DNA from: Novakomyces olei
Lineage: Eukaryota; Ascomycota; Novakomycetes; Novakomycetales; Novakomycetaceae
Length of the DNA stretch: 64,000 nt
Direction of reading: 5' to 3'
Assembly: GCA_016906335.1 (NCBI GenBank)
Contig: JADEYG010000007.1
Location: forward strand, 2,248,001-2,312,000
Each line of letters opens with the position of its first letter. Within the stretch, counting starts at the first letter, position 1. The notes under the pieces were generated by a model. It was not told the origin of the DNA. It saw only the letters and a list, made by a program, of their open reading frames with translations, and searched no databases. A program made the position numbers and the translations under genes. Below, one piece after another: positions 37,014 to 51,602 of the stretch.

Positions 37014-37630
37014 GCGAGGTCAAGGGCTTGGACGCTGGTTTTCACATTGTTTAGATGCTTTCACATTGTTTAGATGACTAATTATTTGTTAGAATACACA
37101 TTTTGCAAGCTGCCAGGTGAAGCAGAGCAAGTAGACTTTTACAATCCCCTCTGCCAGTGCATCACCTGCTCCAGAATTATCAAGAATTATTAGGATTCAC
37201 CTGCTGATAGATAACTGTTCAACATTAGGGTTAGGATTAAGATTCGAAATTTATAAACCCTAACCCTAGGCATACCTGTGTGCAGATGACATATACAAAC
37301 TATGACATAGCGTCATGTAACGCTGCGTGCGGCTCTCAAAGAAGCCAAAAGTGCTTCACAAATAGGCCTTTACTCCATTGTTGGCGGCATTGCAAGTTAT
37401 CAGCCAAGCGTTTGCGGCTTGGCTGTCTATTCCAGAATAGGCGAACCCCCCACAAAATCACGAAAAAGACTCCATTTCGGGCGTAAGCGTACGGCCTTTA
37501 ATAGCACAAACCAGTATCCACGTTGTCTCCATCGGCAATCAAAACGTGGCTGCATGATATCATCGTCTCTTGGCATAATGCAATGCTGGTATATATCCTA
37601 AGCAGTCTCATAAACAACCCCGCAGACGCG
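37014..37630. other. Intergenic region with telomere-like inverted boxes and a perfect hairpin
   Basis: 617 bp between tandem genes. It holds TTAGGGTTAGG (37225-37235) facing AACCCTAACCCTA (37256-37268) and a 9-bp perfect inverted repeat with 7-nt loop (37401-37425). No gene is recognised. Confidence 0.55.
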
Positions 37631-38599
37631 ATGCAGCGGTTTCTGTGGTGGACACTCGCCTCCATCCTGCAATTCACTCACGGCAGCGCTTCCGGCAGCG
37701 GTCCTGGTATCGGGAACGGTGCCGATAGCTACTCGGGACGCGTTCCGTGGAACGCGTCGCGAGGCGGCCTTGTCGGTATCGAACGCATCGATTACGGCAA
37801 CTATCCCGAGTTGCAAGGCGGCCTTTTAAGGGACGTTTTCCCCGTCAATGTTCACAGTCACAATGACTATTTTCGAGACGTCCCTCTGCTAGACGCTCTC
37901 AGCTACGGATGCGTATCCGTTGAGGCAGACGTGTTTTACGAGTCACAGCAGCTGTTGGTGGGCCATCAGCGGTCTTCATTAACACTGGAACGGACTTTGG
38001 CTTCACTATACTTGGATCCTTTGCTGGATATCTTGGACGAGCGCAATCGCAACCAGTCCTCTGTATCTGGTGTCTTTGATCCCGATCCAGAGCAAGAGCT
38101 CTTCCTCTTTATCGACGTAAAATCTGAGCCTAATGCGACATGGACGGCAGTCATTGAAGCACTTGAGCCTCTCCGAGATGGCGGCTACCTCACCACTTTG
38201 CGTAATGGACGCATAAACAAAAGTGCCATTACAGTGATCGGCACGGGAGCCGTTCCGGCCGAGTTTATCTTTGGACAGCAAACGCGCGACTATTTTGTAG
38301 ACGCTCCACTGCAGGATTTATCTGGGTCCCAGTGGACAAATCTGACGTCACCAGTAGCCAGTACAAGTTTCCGGCAGGCGATTGGCTGGACGGGAGTGCG
38401 TCCCGCGGGTAATAACACAATAACGCGTATCACTGATTTAGTGGCGGCCGCCCACTCGCGCGGGATGATTGCGCGGTTCTGGGATACGCCTACTTGGCCA
38501 GTTTACGCTCGCAATGCCGTATGGCGGCAGTTGGCCGAGATTGGAGACGGTCAGGATCTGATTAATATGGACGATTTGCGGTTGGTGCATGAATTTTAA
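37631..38599 (+). CDS. Aim6-like PLC-type phosphodiesterase
   Basis: 322 residues from the ATG at 37631, which opens a good signal peptide (MQRFLWWTLASILQFTHGSA). An in-frame ATG at 37583 would add 16 residues. The domain belongs to the PLC-like phosphodiesterase superfamily as in yeast Aim6: FPVNVHSHNDYFRDVPLLDAL at about 75-95, followed by CVSVEADVF and LFIDVKSEP, which supply His, Glu and Asp of the expected active site. The C-terminal part has IARFWDTPTWP and INMDDLRLV. Aim6 was named from a mitochondrial-inheritance screen; its substrate is unknown. The signal peptide suggests secretion or the secretory pathway. Several Asn-x-Ser/Thr sites are present. An AAAT array starts about 35 bp after the stop. 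Confidence 0.85.
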   Translation: MQRFLWWTLASILQFTHGSASGSGPGIGNGADSYSGRVPWNASRGGLVGIERIDYGNYPELQGGLLRDVFPVNVHSHNDYFRDVPLLDALSYGCVSVEADVFYESQQLLVGHQRSSLTLERTLASLYLDPLLDILDERNRNQSSVSGVFDPDPEQELFLFIDVKSEPNATWTAVIEALEPLRDGGYLTTLRNGRINKSAITVIGTGAVPAEFIFGQQTRDYFVDAPLQDLSGSQWTNLTSPVASTSFRQAIGWTGVRPAGNNTITRITDLVAAAHSRGMIARFWDTPTWPVYARNAVWRQLAEIGDGQDLINMDDLRLVHEF

Positions 38600-42121
<3,522 letters not shown>

Positions 42122-42469
42122 TTAGACAATCAAATTCGAAACCAATAGAGCCAAAAAATGTCCTAAATGTGTCAACACCTCAACTGTTTCTCGTATCTCT
42201 GTAGCCGTCGCCGCCGACAGGTATCGGCGAGCTGTCAATTGACCAAACCACTCCTCATTTTTAAAGTATTCAAGTTGGCTTCTCGAGACACGAGCCGGAT
42301 CTCACAATACTGCCTTGTTCACTTCTTCACACTTGGCTCTGGTAATAGTCGGCCCTGAAATTTTGAAGGGGTCAAGATCCGTGCGGAGCCTTGCTTTATG
42401 ATCTGACGTTTTAGTTTATGTTTATTTATCCCCGCTATATATCCTCACCCTCCTATCACAAAGTGTCTA

Positions 42470-42600
42470 TTATTATTATTATTATTATTATATTAATATT
42501 ATTATGTTAATATTATTATATTATCATATTACTATCAAATTATTATTAATACTATTAAATTATTATTAATATTATTAAATTATTATTAATATTATTAGTG
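42470..42600 (+). repeat. ATT-rich imperfect repeat
   Basis: ATT units grade into TTAATATTATTAAATT-type longer imperfect units. It looks like a decayed version of the TTA tract at 53730-54549. Confidence 0.8.
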
Positions 42601-43283
42601 TGACCTGGAAATAATGGAGATAATGGAAAAAATGGAAATAATATTAATATTACTAGTGCGTTTAGTATGTGATTAGATACACTATTCAAGTACAAGGGAG
42701 CACCCAGATTTAGGTTAGGCGGCATTTCAAGCTAATTTAGTTATTAACATTACTAATAATGCACGTTTGTGCGATTACCACTAATCATGTGAGGCCACAA
42801 TTAAACGCATACTGACGACAATTAGCGGCTGAGCAGATCTCGTATTCTTATTGCTTATAATTCGTCTCATCCATTCTCTGGTTTCCATTATTTTAGTATC
42901 GATCATCCCAAGTTGTATTAGTGTTTGTCAGCAGAATTCAACGTTAAATCCGTACGCCGACTCCATACTTGTCCGACTTCCGTATATGACCAATAGTATA
43001 TTACTTGATAAAATCGCTATCTCGCTTGTAATAAAGTGTTGGAAATAATCAAAATAATACTGAGGATTGATCTATGTTTAGTGATTTAGATAGAAAACTA
43101 TATAAGTACAGGTAGCACCCAGATTCAGGCCAGGTGACATTCAAGCTAATTTACTGACTTATAAAACTCAACTTTACAACATAAAGCTTGCCTGAATGAT
43201 CCGTGATTTAATCGTATACTTGAATTAAATTAAACTGCACTAATTTACAAACCCAAGACTAGTTGGTCGATGCAATTGCTGTT

Positions 43284-43337
43284 CCATTCCAATTCTAAGC
43301 ACCATTTCAATTCTAAGCACCATTTCAATTCTAAGCA
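43284..43337 (+). repeat. 18-bp tandem repeat, three copies
   Basis: CCATTTCAATTCTAAGCA is repeated three times. The first copy has one substitution (CCATTCC). Each copy contains CTAAG, but the tandem is not in a recognised gene. Confidence 0.9.
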
Positions 43338-43912
43338 ATCTTGTGATTACCGTAGTTGTTACCTCACTTCGCTGATAAAAGTACTGCTTTTACGCTCTTC
43401 CTTAATTGCTGCTCCCTCTGCTTAAACCTTATTTGCAAACACCGAAAACGGGATTCTGTTTGGAAGAATTGGACAAAGAAAGTCTGAGCCTAATTAAATA
43501 TAGTTTGAGAGTTGGCACAAGGCTTGGGTTCTTTTGTCCTATTTGCGTGCATGTGACGATGAACTTGTTGCTCTGCAAAATTGACACTAATTGGCACGTG
43601 TGCAAATATTGTATATAGCCCACCACCTTTCTTCCTTTTATTTCTTCATAGTCCCTTTTCTCGCATTGCTGTGGCAGCTTGCAAGCAGCCATGAGCTTAA
43701 TTGCACATTGTACCTTCACTCTGAGGCCAGTGTCGAACTGTTGTTAATAAACCGTTTCATCCGTATGACTGTTTGGCTTGCCTTCTTTTTTTCATTTGGT
43801 CTTTATTTGCCAAATAGAAAATAAAATCAGACGGATTTATACAACCACTAACAATTCGGTAAGCGCAAAGACCTTGCCGTTGTTGACGCAAGCAATTCCA
43901 TCAGAGTGATTA

Positions 43913-46900
43913 TTAAAACCGAGTAATATTCGCATTCAAGCCTTCAGCACCAGCATTAATGGCTGTGCGTCGAGCAGCTTTGGGAGTAAGCGAGGGCAAA
44001 GGCGGAAATTTATCTGCTGAAATGCCACCAAACCCATTGCCCACACCAGCGCCATCTCCTCCCACACCAATTGAATAGGCGTTATTATTATTATTATTAT
44101 TATAATTGTTATTGTTATTGATAGTGGTACTGGTATTGATAGGGGTATTGGTACCGGCGATTCCGTCTTCAGCTTCCAGTGCCGCCTCCTCCTCACCATC
44201 GTCAAACCCTCCAAATCTATGGGCAAAAGGCATCTGGTGCCGTTCGGGTCCACGGTACCTTTGCCGCGGTTTCGACAGTTGAACCATGGACATCTGCAGA
44301 TTAGAAAGCGGCCCTTCAACAAGGTACTTTTTCTCCTTGCAGTGGGTCAGGAGGTAGTGCCAAAGAGGATTCTTGGACAGGACTCGAGGGTTACCGAGTA
44401 CAATAACGCCATAACGGGCACGTGTAAGTGCCACGTTCATTCGACGCGGATCGCTCAAGAACCCAATGCCCTGGTGCTCGTTGCTGCGGACACAGGACAC
44501 TATAATATAGTCTTTTTCTCGGCCTTGGAAGGCGTCTACCGAAGCTACTTCTACTTCCTTGTAAAGGGCCTTTTGCATAGTCCCCATCTGCTGCATGGCG
44601 GATACTATATACGAGCGCTGGCCCTCGTAGGGCGTAATAACACCACACTGCTGAGGAGGCACTCCCAGCTTCAACAGCAATGAAATAATCGACTCACACG
44701 TACTCGCCTCTGTGCGGTTAAGATAGCTTGTTCCACTCGCCGATATTTCTTCTGCTCCAAAATTTGCATGAAACATAAACGGCGAATCTCCGACTGGCCA
44801 GGGAAATCGGACCTGTGGCCGAAGCCGTTCCGGTGCCGTAACCCCGTTTTGCAGTGTGCCCTCGTAGAACATATTGCTTGGAAACTCGGACAAGCAAGGG
44901 TGCATGCGGTACTGGATAGTCAGGCGGAATGGAGCATTGCCAAGCAATATTAGCCGCTCAAAAAGACTCTGGTGCAAACCCGCATTAGCCGCCTTTTTGT
45001 TCATAATAACGGGGCCCAACTGCTGATGGTCACCAACCATTACTACCTGCCGGCAGCCCAGGACAAGAGGAATAAGGCACTCTGGCTCAGAGGCCTGGGT
45101 TGCCTCGTCCACCAGGACAGTACGGAATTTGAACCGAGCAATGCGATTGTCTCCAGCACCGACACAAGTACAGCAGACTACATCAGCATTAGCGAGGACT
45201 TGGTTCTCTGCCCGAGCAGTCAGACGTTTAAGCTTCTTTTCATCACGTGCACTGAGGCCACCCAATTCATTATGCAACTGCAGAAGCTTCTGCAGCTCGA
45301 CATTGGCCGGATTGTTACGCGACTGCTCGTGCAGAGTTAAAAAGGGCACATTTGACTGTACATCCTCCCTTGATTTTGACATTACGCGCACGACTTTGAG
45401 GCCGGTACGATGGATCTTGTCGCTCAGCTGATCAACTGCCACATTAGACGGGGCACAGACCAGAATCTGGCCTGGATTCATCTTGGACAAATGGTAGACT
45501 ACCGTAGCTGAAGTCACAGTTTTGCCTGTGCCGGGAGGACCTTGAATAAGCGACAGAGGCTTCTGTATTACTGTTCGAACAGCCTCGATCTGGCTGGCGT
45601 TCAGGTCGGGCAGGCCGGGTACAGAGAACTTTTTAGGCATTGCTGTCTTGAGCTGAATAGCCGGTATTTCGTGGCCCAGAAGCATATGGTAAAGGTAGCC
45701 GGACACAGAGGCATCATCGACGGCAAAGGTTTTGAGAGCATTTTGCATGCGTCTAAACGTTGTTGATTTCCACTTGTAAATAACAGCAAAATTATGTGTA
45801 CATTCAGTAGGAACCTTGTCGCTCCCGGATTTGAGCTCAAAGGCAATATCATCGGAAACGTTGTTGGGCACTTTGATAATGTACCCGCTCTGTCGCCACA
45901 GAGGACGAAGCGTTCCACGGTACTCCAAAATCAGTTCGTCGCCTACTGCCAGTTTAAGCTCTCCTGAATCCGTTTTAGATAATTGGAAATAAGCAATATG
46001 ACGCTGGTTTAACCCAATATCCCAGCGAACCGCCAAATTCTCGTGAGTTTGAGAATCTTTTAGCTTTTTATCGTTATCTGCCTCCATCTTTACCAGCGGA
46101 CCGAATATGTTTTGGTAGTGGTAAGCATCCTCGTACCTTGCCAGCACTGGATCAGGCTCTTCGTCCACACCAGGACGATCAAGGTCTTCCAGTGTTGCAT
46201 TGGCGTTATCGCGCCACATATCCTCTAGCTTGTATATTTGCTGCGTTGAAATTTGTCGTGCTTTAACCACCTCAATATCCGTAGGGACAGAGACAAGCCA
46301 TGGCAGAAATGAACGATCTTCAATAAGCGGCTGCCACTGGTTCGTGTCCCAGTTGAGATCTTTTGACGAGGGCTTGGAAGCGCATGGCTGCCGGCAAAGA
46401 AGGACCACGACAGTGTCACTACTGGGTCAGATTTTATCAAAAGCGAGATTGAGACAAGACATGTACTGGGAAAATAAAAAGATTGAATCGTCATAAGGGC
46501 AGATGTAGCAGGCAGAAATGGAACGCAATATAGTGCATGCATTTAATGTTGGATCGGGACGTTGCAAGCATTGTAAACGAGCAGCATGAAGAGTGTAAGA
46601 GACATCAAAACAAAGCCTTTAATGTACGACAATTCGCATCGTGTCTCAAAAGCAGAAATGGCCTACCTTTTGGCGGGAATAAACCCTAATAAAAAGACGT
46701 TTCTGGTACCGCAATTGTAGCATTCAAGGATAGTCTCGCCCAATTGGCTTTCCGGGTGCAACACCACTTCCTTGTGCCTCGCCCTTACAAGGTGTGTCAC
46801 AATATGCGAGGCAGACGTATGTCCTCGAGAATTGCAAAACCATTTATTACATCCCAAGCATTTGACAACAGACGATGTCGAGTGCACTCCGCAATAGCTG

Positions 46901-47715
46901 ATACTTTGTTAGAGGTACTAGGGCAACAAAAAAAAAAATAAATAAATAAATAAATAAAATTAAAAATAAAAAGTCGGCTCTCTTGCAGGCCATGAGCATT
47001 ATACCAGTACAATGTTCACGGCAGTGGAAAAATAAAAGAAAACCAATGCAGACTTGTAAAACCAAATTTAAATCATTGAAGGTAGAAACAATAAAATAGC
47101 AAGGCGGCATTACCTGCAGGCATAAGGCGGCAGATCTTCCATAGACTCGTCATCCTCGTCTTCATCATCTTCGTCCTCGTCTTCGTCTTCGTCTTCGTCT
47201 ACTTGAGCAGCACCTCGACGCCGTTCGCCAAGGCTGAGGCTGGCGAGGGATAAAGTATCCACACTTTCCTCGTCGTCAGCGACGCCTCGGCGACGACCCT
47301 TGTACTGCTGTATGGTCGAGCCTGAGCGAAGCGATGACGTATCATCGTCTTCATCGTTGTCCTCGTCATCATCGTGGTCTCCAGAGATCTGATAGTCTCC
47401 TAGTCGTCGTCTATTAGAAGCAGCATTGCTGCCCGCTCGATTGCTTCGGTCGTCGTAAACGGTGCCTACACTATTCCAGCCGTTGTTACGCGACCGCGAC
47501 AAGTCCATCGCCGGCTGCTCTGAGACGGATGGAACTTGGTCTCTTCCAATCTCAAATGCTGCCAACAACTTTGCAAAGAATTGCTGCTGGCTATAATTTT
47601 CGGAATTTTGTTTTTATTTTTTATTTTTTATTCACTTTAATTCTCAATACTCTAATTCTTGTCTAAACGCATTATTCAGGCGCCTATACTCTAAACTATT
47701 ACGTAATACATCCAT
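43913..47715 (-). CDS. upf1: Upf1, RNA helicase of nonsense-mediated decay
   Basis: The core comprises exons ending at 47114, then 46897-46667 and 46418-43913. The CH zinc domain is split between them: [80 protein letters not shown]. The superfamily 1 helicase follows with Walker [29 protein letters not shown] and [10 protein letters not shown], all intact. The tail has an Asn run. From the in-frame ATG at 47508 the protein is 1043 residues. The frame stays open and coding-like upstream ([21 protein letters not shown]), so a first exon 47715-47651 ([21 protein letters not shown]), joined to 47590 in phase, is proposed but weak. Introns 47113-46898 and 46666-46419 are secure. Upf1 binds Upf2/3 and release factors and is needed to degrade mRNAs with premature stops. 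Confidence 0.93.
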
Positions 47716-48216
47716 TATAATTTTATATATATTATAAAATATAGTATTTTTGTATTGCCGAAATATCTTCATTTGGCAATTCATTTACACTTCGTGAATT
47801 GTAATATAAAACGACGCTGTGCATGCGCTAATAATGTGAATTATACAAGCTAATTTGTAGAGGTTTATCTGCACTTTATCCTGAAATTTTCCTTTTTTTT
47901 TAATATAGAGTATATGTACATCTGTTTGATTTTTGAGAAGTGAAGAGTTTCAAACTAAACAATAAAACACGACAATAAGAAAAAAAGTAGTGAGTATTTC
48001 ACAAGCATACCCTTAAACCCAGCGACCAAAACATGAATTATTTAAGCATTAAAACACTGCTTTAAAAGCATATATAAACATGAAATTAATCATCAACGAC
48101 TAACCGAGAAGTGATAGCAATTTCTTCCGAAATATGACACTGAATTTCGTCACAAACACCAATATAAAATTTACGATACGTTTCAGCAAACAGATACCGA
48201 CGAGCAAAAAGCATTG
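47716..48216. other. Region between UPF1 and the Zn2Cys6 gene
   Basis: 501 bp, strongly AT-rich. It holds the UPF1 promoter and the 3' flank of the transcription-factor gene. No further element is recognised. Confidence 0.45.
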
Positions 48217-50673
48217 CTATAGGCCGCAGAAGAGTAAAAACTCGTCCCGTACATTTGGATTATTGATATCCGGCGTACTGGGCTTGCTTTCAAACCCAGG
48301 AACGTTGGTTGCAATAGCTTCTTGAGCATAAAAATCGAGTGGCAGCATGAGCCGGTCAGCGTCAAGACCTGCTGTTGCATCAAACGGACTTGGCTGGCCT
48401 TCAGAGCCCATACTTTTATTGTCAGAAGGCATAAAATAATCAGTACCATTCGTGGCAAGCGACATCTCGGCTGCCTTCATCAGCTCTATGACATAAGGGA
48501 ACTCTGGAGCACCCATGTGATGCACAACCTCCATATTGGCCCTGGCAAAATCTGTCTTAAGCTTTAATGAACTACCGAGCCTGTATGTTTTGCCCATGCG
48601 CACCAGTAGAGACTTGAGAAAGAACAATGCTTTTTGCAATTCTGAATGAAACGGATCAACCACCTGCAATCCCGTAATAACTATTGCTGGCGCAAATACG
48701 AGATACGAGAAAATAGCACACGGCAGTTTTGTGTTGGCACTCATATGGAAATGGAGACATTTATAAGCCTTGAGGGCCTCGTCTCCCAACAACGTTTCCA
48801 TGTCTGCAATCTCGTTCGTCTGGCTAGGCTTAACCCTTCGTAAAAAGTTGGCTTTGGCTTGATATAGTGATAACATCAATCTAGAAAATTAGAAACTGGC
48901 CTCTGAAAAGGGCAAATAAGGAAACGGGTACAAATTCGAAACTTACGCAGAATGAAACAATTTCAGCGATATATCCGTATGATCTTCACCGTAAGATGTA
49001 GTCGCATATCTTGATTGGAAACATAATTCCAGTGTTTGTGCGCAAGATAACAGTTCTCTGTAAGATGCGTCGAATATTTTGACGTAAGAGGAGTATTTGC
49101 GAATAGGTATTCCGCAAACTTGGCAATGTTAGCAAATCGTTCTTCATACTTGATTAAAAACAAGACAAGAACTTTAAAGAAAAGATATAAATAAACAAAA
49201 GCGAACATTCACGTACCTAACGCCAGCCTATCTATTGTAACCAGCATACCGGCAAACTTGTCAAGCCGCGACAAGTCAGTAGCATCATATTGACCATCTT
49301 CCTCATAGGCAACATTCTCCACTGATGAGCCCTGCAAACAAAATATTAGCAACTTGAGCTTACAAAAGACCTAAACGTACCGCAGAGATGTAGACATCAT
49401 CCTCTCCAGGGAGATGAGTGCGAATATCAGAGCATTTAATTATAAAAGGGTACCTTGATCCAACAGAGCATAGCCGGTCACAAAGGAAAGCACCCCAGAA
49501 AGCCTTTGAGTTAGTAATTTGTAGGAGAACAAAGCACAAATTAAGCCTACCCTCCGCTTTTCCTCTCTTTCGTATTTGCTCATAGTCTGTGGTTCACACA
49601 TGGCACTGGGAAAGGCTTCAAGCTGGTCATCGTCGACAAGATGCAGACTGGCTTTGACCGCTATACGGCACGCGATCCCCACCGTCAAAAAACATTCCTG
49701 GTATTTACACTGACCAAACTCATACAGAGCAATAAGTGTTGAGGCCTGTACTAGCTCAATGTGCCACTGAGAATCATACGACGGGGGACAATCAGCTTGC
49801 ACGCGCGTAAGCTCCCACAGTAATCGTCGTGCTTTCTCGTAAAAGACGGTGTGAAGCTTTCGCAATGAAGGAATTTCACACTCGAGACTCGCTACCGTCC
49901 ATATGGCCCATTGCAATACAAGCGTAGATTTCTGAGCTCCCGGAAACGAGACTTTAGCTTGAAACTTGCCCGGTTGGAGCAAGGGATAAAGCCGGTGGAC
50001 AGTGCAGAAAAACACGTTGTTCAAAATCTGTCCGCTCTCGGAATCCAGCTCGTAATTTGGGCCGTGGTAGGAAAGAGCGGTGCTGTACTCCACCGGCGCC
50101 ACGTCTGAAGACCCGCTCCCAGATACAGACGAATCATCCTTTGTTTTTATTAGCGCGACGTACAGAGGTGAAGAAGAGAGGCCAAAACTTACGCTAGATG
50201 AAGTACTTGCAGCATTAACTGAAGCGTGTCCAGTGTTATTGCTATATTCAGTATTGCTTGATTGTGTTGAGCTGCTGAATGAGATCGCTGCTCGCTCACG
50301 TCGGGACCCGCCTTTCGGTCCCGGCTTCAACCTTGTCGTTGGGTATTCACTGTGATTAGCCCCCAAAGACGCAAAAAATTAGAGACAAAACATGAGACAA
50401 AACATGAGACAAAAAGAGAGACAAGACGTGAGAGACAAGACGTGAGGAACAAACGGCGTAAGCTAGTATTGACGAATTATCAAAGTGAACAAAAATTTAA
50501 ATAATTATTTTTCAATAATTATTCTTCAAAAACAATTGAGTAGAGAACAGACGCCCATTTGATGCTTACCATAAATGACCTAACCTGGTGCAGTGAGCAC
50601 ACGAGGGTCGCGAGCCATCACAGCGCATCTTGCGCTTTCGGCATAATAGGCAGGCCTGCTTTACCCCGGCCAT
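48217..50673 (-). CDS. Zn2Cys6 fungal transcription factor
   Basis: Seven exons joined in phase into 640 residues: 50673-50570, 50349-50193, 50138-49551, 49503-49381, 49331-49217, 49118-48947, 48880-48217. Exon 1 plus the first base of exon 2 encode the binuclear cluster, cysteines 8, 11, 18, 25, 28 and 35 (ACLLCRKRKMRCDG, SCAHCTRLGHLCEYP), followed by a basic RLKPGPKGGSRRER linker. The central fungal transcription factor domain is recognisable (HRLYPLLQPGKF, LYEFGQCKYQECFLTVGIACRIA, and RRAFWGAFLCDRLCSV across exons 3-4). Introns 50192-50139 and 49550-49504 can be read through or cause early stop if ignored; the latter ends TACTAACTCAAAG. The target genes and inducer cannot be told. Such factors act in the nucleus, usually on CGG-containing sites. 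Confidence 0.9.
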
Positions 50674-51602
50674 GTCTTATGCTGATCTTATTTCCGGGCT
50701 CGGTTTACAGCAGCAGACTTTTCTCTTGTCAGCCTTCGGAGTTCCCTTCGGGGTTGTAGGAGCGCGCCGTTTGAGTTCCAATTGCTCCTCGCTTCTGCAG
50801 CGCCAGTCTCCTTGAGCCAGCGTTACCGTCGAATGGCTCCTGAAATTTGTTTATTATTATAATTATAATAATTATAGTATTATTTCTGTGGTCGCCAACA
50901 CAGATCTCCAGTTAAACTGCCGCTTGAGCACAAGACAATGGTGGCTGTAGGCAACACAACTAGTCTCTTGCTTCGTCACAAATTGATGAATTCTCTTTGG
51001 CACAAGTTGGTCCGGCCTTTTTAATTCTTCAATACATGGCGCTGATAACGCCCCGGCCGATCTCTCGATTCCCATATCGCGAAAATTGACTGCAGCGTTA
51101 CTTGGCAAACTGCGGGGCTGACGTATGTTCATACGAGCCGGGTGCGTGGAGTAAAAATTCTCGAATAAATCGCAGTAAAATCGGTACGGTGGCCTTAAAT
51201 GGAAGCGCCATCGAGACAGTAATCTATGTTTTGTGCTTATGACTTGTTTAGTACAGACAAGTAATATATACATACGTACTGTGCGCAAGTAACTTTGCCG
51301 CCAGCTTTCTTTAGGATTTTTCCAGCTTTTTATATAGATTGGGGAACAGATTGGTGTATTATACAGGTTGGTAAAAGGTATAGTAAAATTCAGATATATA
51401 GAGACAAGACATATCCAGCCAAGCAATGGTACGTGCTGATTCTGGGGAACAAGCGTGAACGCAAGACATCATCGGGCGAGCAGGATCGGGTCGAAATCGG
51501 ATAGGAAACGGCGACGGCCAATCATCTAAACAACTATTTAGCCATAAAATTTCTTTCAAAACGGAAAAGGCAAAGAAGACGGTTCAAGTTGTCTCCAGCG
51601 CA
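50674..51602. other. Divergent intergenic region of the Zn2Cys6 and PEX genes
   Basis: 929 bp. The first 150 bp upstream of the factor's ATG are GC-richer and probably 5' UTR. The rest presumably holds both promoters. A 184-codon minus-strand frame (50872-51426) has no family features and was not called. Confidence 0.5.

Larger units (their letters stand above)
42122..43912. other. AT-rich intergenic region with relict repeats
   Basis: 1.8 kb between the LRR gene's start and the UPF1 3' end. It contains ATT-type repeats (42470-42600), a degenerate direct repeat of about 50 bp (42688-42739 and 43104-43153) and an 18-bp x3 tandem repeat (43284-43337). Open frames are short and unconvincing. 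Confidence 0.5.

Noticed and set aside
37256-37268. Possible telomere end or chromosome fusion point
   Set aside because: Only two telomere-like units on each side, embedded between ordinary genes.
50872-51426. 184-codon minus-strand frame between the Zn2Cys6 and PEX genes
   Set aside because: Amino-acid order looks random (many Cys, Trp, His), no domain, and its codons do not resemble those of the neighbours; probably chance.
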